From NCBI RefSeq assembly GCF_036885195.1, contig NZ_CP133656.1, positions 3,410,001-3,474,000 on the forward strand: a DNA stretch of 64,000 bases, given 5' to 3'. Position 1 is the first letter of the stretch. Every line of letters begins with the position of its first letter. Positions 6,828 through 13,427 of this stretch are shown here, one piece after another. Made by a program: the position numbers and the translations under genes. The notes below the pieces were generated by a model, which did not search any database, was not told the DNA's origin, and saw nothing but the letters and a program-made list of their open reading frames with translations. The stretch is from Pectobacterium cacticida (GTDB taxonomy: Bacteria > Pseudomonadota > Gammaproteobacteria > Enterobacterales > Enterobacteriaceae).

Positions 6828-9725
6828 ATGGCACGCATCCCCGAATCTGAGTTGCAGCACCTGAAAGCCGCCGTGTCACTGGTTGAGGTGGTGCGTGGTC
6901 AAGGACGCAAGGTGGTGAAGTGCGGTAAAGACGTTGTGGTGCTGTGTCCGTTCCATCAGGAGAAAACCCCTTCAATGGTTATCTCGCCGGACAAGAACCT
7001 CTATCACTGCTTCGGCTGCGATGCAGGCGGCTCGGTGCTGGACTGGGTGATGAAAACGGAGGGCTTAAGCCTGCCGCACGCGGTCGATAAGCTGCGGCGT
7101 GAGTTGGGGAGCGTGCCCGCCGCTGAGCCGTTGCCGCCTGTTAGTGATATCGCTAATGAACAGGAAAGACAGGCGTTACTGCATCGTGTTACCGAGTTCT
7201 ATCATCACACCTTACTCAATGCGCCGGACGCCATCGCCTATCTGGAAAAGCGCCGCCTCAATCATCCTGAGTTAGTCGCGCAGTTCCGCTTAGGGTTCGC
7301 CAACCGGACGCTGGGCTATCGTCTGCCGTCGAGCAAACTAAAAGACGGGGCAACCGTTCGCAGCCAGTTGCAGGCCATCGGGGTGATGCGTTCATCCGGC
7401 CATGAGCATCTGGCGGGTTCATTAGTCGTTCCGGTTATCGACCTTAACGGTCAGGTGCGGGAGTTATATGGCCGCAAGGTGGGTGACCGTCTGCGTGCCG
7501 GGACGCCAAAGCACCTGTACCTGCCGGGGCCACACGGCGGGGTGTGGAACGAGCAGGCGCTAGCGGCGAGTAAGTCGGTCATCTTATGTGAATCGCTTAT
7601 CGATGCGATGTCGTTCTGGGTAGCGGGCTACCGGAACGTGACGGCGGCCTATGGAGTAAATGGCTTCACCGATGAGATGCGACAAGCCTTTATCCGCCAC
7701 GGCGTGAAACAGGTGCTTATCGCGTTTGATAACGATACGGCAGGCGATGAAGGCGCGGTGAAACTGGCTGCTGCGTTAGCGGCTGACGGTATCGTGCCGT
7801 TCCGGGTGGTGTTCCCGGCCGGGATGGATGCGAACGAGTACCTGTGCAAAGTCTCCGAGCCAGAGCAGGCGTTCCGTGCGGTGGTTGAGGGGGCAATGGC
7901 GATGGGGGAAGCGGTCAGCGCTGAACCTGAATCCGAGCCTGAAATCGCCGCTGTACCACAGCCAGAGAAAACTTCTCAACCTGCCGCCTCTTTAGCGGCC
8001 GGGGTTGTGGTTGACGCGTTGCCGAACGGTGAGCTTGAAATCGCGTTATCCGGCCAGCAATGGCGCATCCGGGGCATGGCATCGGTGAAAGCGGGTAGCG
8101 GCGTGATGAAGGTGAACGCGCAGGTACTGGATACGCAAAGCGGTGTGGTGTTCGCGGACAGCGTGGACATGATGAGCGCGCGGAGTCGGGCGGGTTACGC
8201 GCGGCTGGCTGCATCAGAGCTGGGGTTAGCGGAAAGCGACCTTAAACGCAGCTTGGGCTATGTGCTGCTGGCACTGGAGGCGCATCTGAGCCAGCCGGAA
8301 ACCCACGGTGAAACTACGCAGGATATTACCGATGTACAGCGGGATGAGGCGCTGGCGCTGCTGCGTGACCCGAACCTGATTAGCAGGCTGACGGATGACC
8401 TTGCGGCCTGCGGCGTGGTCGGGGAATCGACCAACTTAGTGGCGGGGTATCTGGCGGCGGTGTCGCGCAAGCTGGACAGGCCGTTAGCGGTGTTAATCCA
8501 GAGCAGTTCGGCGGCGGGTAAATCCAGCCTGATGGATGCGGTGCTGAACCTGATACCAGCGGAAGAACGGTTGCAGTACAGCGCCATGACGGGACAAAGC
8601 CTGTTCTATCTGGGTGAAACGAACTTACAGCACAAGATACTGGCGATAGCGGAAGAGGAAGGCGTGCGGCAAGCCGCCTATGCGCTGAAACTGTTGCAGA
8701 GTGACGGAGAACTGACCATCGCCAGTACCGGTAAGGATGATGCCACAGGCAATCTGGTCACCAAGCAGTACACGGTGAAAGGCCCGGTGATGCTGATGTT
8801 AACCACCACGGCCATCGACGTGGATGAAGAGCTGTTAAACCGCTGTCTGGTGCTGACGGTGAATGAGAGTCGCGAACAGACCGAAGCGATACACGCCTTG
8901 CAGCGGCACAAGCAAACGCTGGAAGGCTTACTGATGGAGAACGAAAAAGGCTATCTCACTGAGCTGCACCAGAACGCGCAACGGTTACTCAAGCCGTTAA
9001 AAGTGGTGAACCCGTTCGCCAGTCAGCTCACGTTCCTGAGCGATAAAACCCGCACCCGCCGCGACCATATGAAATACCTCACGCTTATCCAGTCAATCGC
9101 GCTGTTGCACCAGTACCAGCGGGAAGTGAAACAGGTTGAACACCGTGGCACGGTTATCGAGTATATTGAAGTCGAGCGTTCGGACATCGTGCTGGCCAAC
9201 CAACTGGCGCATGAAATCCTTGGCCGGACGCTGGACGAAATGCCGCCACAGACACGCAAGCTGTTGCTGCTGATACAGGGGATGGTGAATCAGTTAGCGC
9301 ATGCACAGAACAAAAAACCGTGTGAGGTGCGCTTTACCCGCCGGGATATCCGCAACACGACGCAGTGGAGTGACAGCCAGCTCAAGCTGCACTGCCTGCG
9401 ACTGGCTGAAATGGAATACCTGCTGGTTCATGGCGGGAGCCGGGGACACTTGTTGCAGTACGAACTGCTGTGGGATGGCACCGTGCCAGAAGGGGCGCAC
9501 CTGTGCGGGTTAATCGAGCCGGAAGTCAGTGAAAAAGACGGGTACGACTTGCGCAAGTCTGGGTCTGGTAATAGCAAGTCGGGGTCAAGTCTGCCCCAAG
9601 TCGGGGCCAAGTCTGGGTCGGGAAAACCGCGCCAAGCCGCAGCCGATAAGGGTTCACCTGCTACAAGTCGGGTTAACGGCAAAAGCACGGTTCCGGCAGC
9701 ACACAATAAACCCATCGTACCGTAG
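6828..9725 (+). CDS. CHC2 zinc-finger/TOPRIM primase-ATPase, copy 1
   Basis: 965 residues. A DnaG-type CHC2 zinc finger has ligands C40, H43, C61 and C64. A TOPRIM domain has E255 and the D301-N-D303 pair. A proline/glutamate linker at 362-390 leads to an ATPase-like domain with a P-loop at about 559-567 (SSSAAGKSS), an acidic EEE at 609-611 and LLLTTTAID-like sensor region. A winged-helix-like C-terminal part (about 815-895) and a low-complexity tail follow. This order resembles the primase-helicase-origin-binding layout of the phage P4 alpha protein, so it is read as the module's replication protein. ACGGAG precedes the ATG. The tail codons hold the 11-bp repeats at 9554-9673. The recombinase gene follows after 45 bp. 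Confidence 0.85.
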   Translation: MARIPESELQHLKAAVSLVEVVRGQGRKVVKCGKDVVVLCPFHQEKTPSMVISPDKNLYHCFGCDAGGSVLDWVMKTEGLSLPHAVDKLRRELGSVPAAEPLPPVSDIANEQERQALLHRVTEFYHHTLLNAPDAIAYLEKRRLNHPELVAQFRLGFANRTLGYRLPSSKLKDGATVRSQLQAIGVMRSSGHEHLAGSLVVPVIDLNGQVRELYGRKVGDRLRAGTPKHLYLPGPHGGVWNEQALAASKSVILCESLIDAMSFWVAGYRNVTAAYGVNGFTDEMRQAFIRHGVKQVLIAFDNDTAGDEGAVKLAAALAADGIVPFRVVFPAGMDANEYLCKVSEPEQAFRAVVEGAMAMGEAVSAEPESEPEIAAVPQPEKTSQPAASLAAGVVVDALPNGELEIALSGQQWRIRGMASVKAGSGVMKVNAQVLDTQSGVVFADSVDMMSARSRAGYARLAASELGLAESDLKRSLGYVLLALEAHLSQPETHGETTQDITDVQRDEALALLRDPNLISRLTDDLAACGVVGESTNLVAGYLAAVSRKLDRPLAVLIQSSSAAGKSSLMDAVLNLIPAEERLQYSAMTGQSLFYLGETNLQHKILAIAEEEGVRQAAYALKLLQSDGELTIASTGKDDATGNLVTKQYTVKGPVMLMLTTTAIDVDEELLNRCLVLTVNESREQTEAIHALQRHKQTLEGLLMENEKGYLTELHQNAQRLLKPLKVVNPFASQLTFLSDKTRTRRDHMKYLTLIQSIALLHQYQREVKQVEHRGTVIEYIEVERSDIVLANQLAHEILGRTLDEMPPQTRKLLLLIQGMVNQLAHAQNKKPCEVRFTRRDIRNTTQWSDSQLKLHCLRLAEMEYLLVHGGSRGHLLQYELLWDGTVPEGAHLCGLIEPEVSEKDGYDLRKSGSGNSKSGSSLPQVGAKSGSGKPRQAAADKGSPATSRVNGKSTVPAAHNKPIVP
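9554..9673 (+). repeat. Iteron-like repeats in primase gene, copy 1
   Basis: Six copies of CAAGTC followed by G or T start at 9554, 9575, 9586, 9597, 9608 and 9664; four are in tandem at exactly 11 bp, about one helical turn. The encoded residues are low-complexity (Lys-Ser-Gly rich). The same spacing with another repeat sequence occurs in copy 2, which argues for a DNA role such as a replication origin bound by the primase. Confidence 0.6.
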
Positions 9726-9770
9726 TTCCCTTATCCGCTTCTTCCCCCTTACCTCGCAGGACGCGCCGCC

Positions 9771-10814
9771 ATGACCAAACCCAAATCCCCGACACTGGAA
9801 GCCCTTTACCTTAGCAGCCTGTCACAGACGCTGCGCCAGTACATGAGTGCGTACCTTGCGCACCTGAGCGCAACGAACCACAGCCCGCGCACGGTAGAAG
9901 GGTACGGTGAACGGCTGCGCCCGTTCGTAACGTGGTGCGAAGAGCGAGGTATCATGCAGGCGGCACAGGTGAGCCTGTCGGTGCTGGAAGCGTATCAGCG
10001 GCATCTGCACGGCTACCGCAAGGCGGACGGAAAACTACTGGTACAGGGCGGGCAGCTTAACCGCCTGACGGCTATCAGGATGCTGTTCCGCTGGCTGCTG
10101 CAACGGCATCATATCCTGTACAACCCGGCCGAACAGATGACGCTGCCGAAAGCCGAGAAGCGATTACCGGCGCAGATACTGAGCGAGGAGGAAACCGAAG
10201 CGGTGATGGACGCGCAGGATACGGAGACGTTAACCGGACTGCGTAACCGCGCGGTGCTGGAAATGCTGTGGAGCACGGGGCTACGGCGTTCAGAGCTGGC
10301 CGGGCTGATGCTGGCCGATGTGGACGTGGGACGTGGTGTGCTTGTCGTCAGGCAGGGTAAAGGCAACAAAGACAGAGTGGTGCCAGTAGGAATGCGGGCG
10401 CTGGTCTGGGTGCAGCGCTATCTGGACGCGGTGCGGCCACGGCTGACGACGAAGCACGACAGCGGTTACCTGTTCGTGACGATATGGGGCAAACGGCTGG
10501 CGCGGTCAACGCTGACGATACTGGCGGGAAGCGCTATCCGCGAACAGGCGCACCTGAAAAAGGCGGGGGCGTGTCATGTGTTCCGGCATTCGATGGCGAC
10601 ACAGATGCTGGAGAACGGCGCAGACACGCGACACATACAAGCGATACTCGGCCATGAGAAGCTGGAAACCACGCAGGTCTACACCAAAGTGGCAATCGGG
10701 CATCTGAAACAGGTGCATGAGAAGACCCATCCGGCAGAGCGCAAGCCAAAAGCCCGACGCAGGAAGAAGCGCAAACCGGACACCCCGCCGCAGTCGGACA
10801 GCCCGCAAAAGTAG
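9771..10814 (+). CDS. Tyrosine recombinase (XerC/D-like), copy 1
   Basis: 347 residues. An N-terminal SAM-like core-binding domain (about 18-110, containing TNHSPRTVEGY) is followed by the catalytic domain with all expected residues: R172 (TGLRRSEL), K200 (GKGNKDR), H269-x-x-R272 (HVFRHS), H295 (LGHEKLETTQVY) and nucleophile Y304. The C-terminal tail from about 320 is strongly basic. It begins 45 bp after the primase and reads toward the att2 junction. Expected job: cutting and joining GACCCGATAGGG sites to integrate or excise the module. Catalytic residues are seen; the target is inferred from repeated junctions. Confidence 0.9.
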   Translation: MTKPKSPTLEALYLSSLSQTLRQYMSAYLAHLSATNHSPRTVEGYGERLRPFVTWCEERGIMQAAQVSLSVLEAYQRHLHGYRKADGKLLVQGGQLNRLTAIRMLFRWLLQRHHILYNPAEQMTLPKAEKRLPAQILSEEETEAVMDAQDTETLTGLRNRAVLEMLWSTGLRRSELAGLMLADVDVGRGVLVVRQGKGNKDRVVPVGMRALVWVQRYLDAVRPRLTTKHDSGYLFVTIWGKRLARSTLTILAGSAIREQAHLKKAGACHVFRHSMATQMLENGADTRHIQAILGHEKLETTQVYTKVAIGHLKQVHEKTHPAERKPKARRRKKRKPDTPPQSDSPQK

Positions 10815-11738
10815 CTCGCTCTCTTCAACATCGCAGGACGGTGCAGGGCAGCAAGCCCTCGTCCCTGCGGGCTTACTGCCTTGTTCAGCTAAGGTGCCCC
10901 GGCGGTAAATGTCGCCCGGCCAGCGCTCACCGTCATCACACTCTGCTCTTAACGTTGCTGGCCGTTCGTCATTCAACATAATGTGGCATTACGCGCAAGT
11001 TGCTGAACGCAACCCACGCGCAACACACATTATGTCGGCGCCGGTTGGGTAATGGGCGCACTGCGGTTACTTCCACATCGGCGTGCGGCTGGCCGCCGGG
11101 GTTCAGCCCTGTGGTGCGGTGTGGCGCACAGGGCTGCGCCCTCTGCTGTCGGCAACGGTAATCGTTCTTCCGCTCTCACGGTGTGGCCGCCCTCCCTGGC
11201 GGCGCAGGCTCCGGCGTCAGCCTTCAGGCAACGTCAACATCAAGGTCAACCCCACAGCAGAAGCCGCTCCTTCGTCACGGCGCTAAACGGCGTTACCTCG
11301 CCCCCGCCCCAACCCCGCTGCACTGGCTGCGCCCGGCTCGCAGTCGCCCGCTCCTCGCTCGTTCCCGTGCTCGCCATCTCCGCCCCGTGCGGCCCCCGCC
11401 GGGGCCTCCCTGCTTAACGTCTTGTCTTGCGGGCTTCGCCAGCCCGCACCCGGCAGACACTTCCCCGTCCCACAGCGAGCTGCGGAACGGCTCGCGCCGC
11501 GATAAACCCCGGTTCATTAACACAACGACTAATGGCAGCGGCTGCCGCCGCTGCTATGATGTGGGGCAGGCAGACAGGGAAGTCACAGCGTGGCGGTAGC
11601 GTGTCCGGGGGTAAAAGTGCGCGTCGGGGTGTTCGGGTTACGGTGATGTTAAATAGGACGAAAACGCCGTCTGAAAAGGCTGTTGCTTCAATAGGTTAAG
11701 TGCGTTAAAAAGTACGACTGCATCAGGATCGTCCCTAT
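10815..11738 (+). other. Non-coding module end, copy 1 (924 bp)
   Basis: No convincing gene. The first part is similar to 17408 onwards. It holds a long imperfect stem (10976-11035), a GC-rich central part, and GCAGCGGC-TGCC-GCCGCTGC (11535-11554). The last about 250 bp, up to att2, are almost identical in copy 2. Compared with copy 2 it has about 160 extra bases between two CGGCTCG repeats (near 11333 and 11488), so copy 2 looks like a short-repeat deletion. Confidence 0.6.
10976..11035. other. Conserved structured element, copy 1
   Basis: ACATAATGTG (10976-10985) is inverted as CACATTATGT (11026-11035). Inside are GTTGC-N5-GCAAC and two ACGCGCAA direct repeats. The whole element is identical at 17569-17628. 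It could be a single-strand origin, a recombinase accessory site or a structured RNA. Confidence 0.5.
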
Positions 11739-11750
11739 GACCCGATAGGG
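11739..11750 (+). other. Proposed recombination site att2
   Basis: GACCCGATAGGG again. Here the left flank is the module end; CCCTAT-GACCCG-ATAGGG (11733-11750) is a 6-bp inverted repeat around a 6-bp centre, the layout common for tyrosine recombinase sites. The right flank continues in frame as the rhs core end and tip 2. Confidence 0.6.
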
Positions 11751-12209
11751 TTGCTTGGGGGTATCCGGCCGCAAGGGTATGTACCGAATCCCTTCTGTTG
11801 GGTCGATCCTCTTGGTCTATCTAAGTGTCCTGAAAAATGGGACGTAGGAAGTTATGAGGATCTGCGAAATTCAGTGAAAGGAAAAAATCTTGAATTAGAT
11901 GTCCACCACGTTGGTCAAAAGGCAATAATGAAAGATTTAGTAAAAGATTACGATCCTAAAACAGCTCCCTCAATGTTAGTTCCCAAAGAAGGTCATACTC
12001 TTTCTAAAGAGGGTGTTGGAATAGTATCAAGAAGTAAAATAAATCCGACGACAGGGCAACCATTTAGCTCCGCTAGGGATGTTATCGCTAGAGATATTAA
12101 AGAGCTTAGAAGAGTTTATCCTGATGTCCCAAATGCTAAACTACGTGAGTTGATTGATTTGAATAAATCAATGTATCCGGAAGTGAGATATAAAAACTTT
12201 GGGAGGTGA
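11751..12209 (+). CDS. Orphan Rhs tip 2, putative His-Me/HNH-like nuclease
   Basis: A displaced Rhs C-terminus. Counting from the att2 sequence the frame reads D-P-I-G-L, then the usual NPFCWVDPLGL core end, then a tip of about 125 residues. The tip has LDVHHVGQ and later VPKEGHT, a His-His then His arrangement seen in HNH/His-Me-finger nuclease toxins, with a helical end. There is no ATG or Shine-Dalgarno at its start; only a TTG at 11751 is available, and the upstream sequence is module non-coding DNA. It is probably silent unless recombination joins it to the rhs core. Nuclease assignment is by motif only. Confidence 0.7.
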   Translation: MLGGIRPQGYVPNPFCWVDPLGLSKCPEKWDVGSYEDLRNSVKGKNLELDVHHVGQKAIMKDLVKDYDPKTAPSMLVPKEGHTLSKEGVGIVSRSKINPTTGQPFSSARDVIARDIKELRRVYPDVPNAKLRELIDLNKSMYPEVRYKNFGR

Positions 12210-12213
12210 TTTT

Positions 12214-12564
12214 ATGTCTGGTAATGAGAAATTTGTTGATTCAATCTTTAATGAAGCGCTCGAAGATAATTTTCTTCGTTATAAGAATATCTTAACAAAG
12301 GCACCTGATGAAGGTGTTGATGTTTATGCAAAAGCTAGAAGAGCTTTATCATCACTTAGTGATGAGGATAAAGAGGCTGTTTTTGATTTTTTTAAAATAA
12401 CTATTACAGATACAGCGTCAATAATACTAGGGACTATTGATGGTTCTCATTTTCCTCCTGGAATAGATGATGATTTTAAATTGATTTATGGTGATGAAGA
12501 GATCCAAGGAGATTTACAGGATCTATTCATTGAAAAGGCAGAGGATAAGGGTATTTATAATTAA
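12214..12564 (+). CDS. Putative immunity protein for tip 2
   Basis: About 116 acidic residues, mostly helical. The ATG at 12214 follows a very strong ribosome site, GGGAGGTG (12201-12208), 4 bp after the tip stop; this start is preferred over the TTG at 12199. Unlike its toxin it has its own strong translation signal, so immunity could be made even when the tip is silent if a transcript reaches it. No immunity family was recognised. Role inferred from position after a toxin tip and before the shared terminator. Confidence 0.7.
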   Translation: MSGNEKFVDSIFNEALEDNFLRYKNILTKAPDEGVDVYAKARRALSSLSDEDKEAVFDFFKITITDTASIILGTIDGSHFPPGIDDDFKLIYGDEEIQGDLQDLFIEKAEDKGIYN

Positions 12565-12570
12565 AAAATA

Positions 12571-12617
12571 AAAAGCCGGAAGTGATCCAACGATCCTTCC
12601 GGCTTTATTATTTTTAG
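12571..12617 (+). terminator. Terminator after tip-immunity 2
   Basis: Same hairpin as at 5971: AAAGCCGGAAG pairing with CTTCCGGCTTT, then a T-rich tail. It marks the return from variable cargo to conserved module sequence. Confidence 0.83.
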
Positions 12618-12631
12618 TCGTTGCTCAGCCG

Positions 12632-12856
12632 CTAAAAATTAATCTGCGTCTCAATAATAATCCTGCCCCGCTCCACCGTGACGGTCACCGGCATGCCGGT
12701 GATAAAGCCACACTCTTCCAGCCAGCGGCCTTTAAGGTTGATGGCGGAGGGCGGGTTGGATTTACCATTATGCGACGCGTATCCCACGGTGTAGTAACGC
12801 TCTGTTTTGGTTGCTTTATTAACGGTGACGCCTGACTTAGAATGTGCCTTAGCCAT
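12632..12856 (-). CDS. SymE-like toxin-family protein, copy 2
   Basis: 74 residues, differing from copy 1 at a handful of positions (for example Val for Ala near residue 10, and Cys in place of Ser in the LEECGF motif). It has the same SymE core, the same leader hairpin (12888-12922) and the same position behind an identical XRE gene. Function as for copy 1. Two near-identical copies in one genome would confer the same cross-protection if an antisense RNA controls them. Confidence 0.8.
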   Translation of the reverse strand: MAKAHSKSGVTVNKATKTERYYTVGYASHNGKSNPPSAINLKGRWLEECGFITGMPVTVTVERGRIIIETQINF

Positions 12857-12887
12857 AGTAACTACCTCGTTTAGTTGCTTGTGGTGA

Positions 12888-12922
12888 GCGGCGTTATCGT
12901 GTTGGTAGCACGGTAACGTCGC
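12888..12922 (+). other. Hairpin in symE leader, copy 2
   Basis: Identical to 6288-6322: a 14-pair stem in plus-strand RNA with two G-U pairs and a 7-base loop, positioned antisense to the symE leader. Confidence 0.35.
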
Positions 12923-12927
12923 GCTAT

Positions 12928-13326
12928 TTATCGTTTACTGGTGATGTTCATCACCTGTTCCATCATTGCCTTCTTAACGAAACTGTCCAGAACGGCGATC
13001 AGCGCCTGTTGATCGGAGTCTGGTAACAGATCCGCCTTCTGCCACAGCGCATGTAGCGTGTGGTTGCGTACCTTCACTTCATCCGATACTGACTTACGGC
13101 CAACCAGTTCATCCATCGAAACCTGAAGCACGTCAGCGATGTTAACCACCGTCTCAAGGTGCGGGGCGCTCACGCCTTTTTCCCAGCGGTTGTAGACACG
13201 CGGATCAACGCCAAGGAGTTCGGCGAGCCTGACCTGACTCAGATTACGGGCTTCACGCAACAAGCGGAGGCGTTCGGCAAATGCTGACATATCCATACCT
13301 GCACACAATGAATTAATGTCACTCAT
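12928..13326 (-). CDS. XRE-family transcriptional regulator, copy 2
   Basis: Protein identical to the copy at 6328-6726, with the same divergent promoter region. Because both regulators and both operators are the same, the two modules should be regulated together and a resident module could silence an incoming relative (an immunity-like effect known from phage repressors). That consequence is inference. Confidence 0.88.
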   Translation of the reverse strand: MSDINSLCAGMDMSAFAERLRLLREARNLSQVRLAELLGVDPRVYNRWEKGVSAPHLETVVNIADVLQVSMDELVGRKSVSDEVKVRNHTLHALWQKADLLPDSDQQALIAVLDSFVKKAMMEQVMNITSKR

Positions 13327-13376
13327 TGTACTGCCTCCTTTTTAGCTGCCTGTTGCAAATGAATTAATATGTGAAT

Positions 13377-13406
13377 ATTATAATCTACTATATAGTCCAT
13401 TGACAA
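13377..13406 (-). promoter_or_regulatory. Promoter and probable operator of xre-symE, copy 2
   Basis: Same TTGTCA-18-TATAAT promoter with ACTATATAGT in the spacer as in copy 1, offset by exactly 6600 bp. Confidence 0.6.
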
Positions 13407-13427
13407 GATTTTGACGGAGTAGATTTT

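Larger units (their letters stand above)
5123..11738 (+). mobile_element. Rhs tip module 1 (6616 bp, proposed integrative element)
   Basis: Unit bounded by GACCCGATAGGG at each end. It holds toxin tip 1 and immunity, terminator, symE-like gene, XRE regulator, CHC2/TOPRIM primase, tyrosine recombinase and a structured non-coding segment. The backbone 5971-11750 is repeated, largely identical, at 12571-18181; only the tip and immunity cargo and the primase 3' end differ strongly. A recombinase, a replication-type protein with an iteron-like array and repeated junctions are what an element with a circular, possibly self-replicating, intermediate would need. Boundaries come from the shared sequence; mobility is inferred. 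Confidence 0.65.

Noticed and set aside
9554..9673. CRISPR-like array
   Set aside because: Repeats are 11 bp, in tandem, within a coding sequence and without unique spacers or cas genes.
11183..11599. Several overlapping open frames in the GC-rich non-coding module end
   Set aside because: Translations are low-complexity, differ between the two modules through frame changes, and no ribosome sites precede them.
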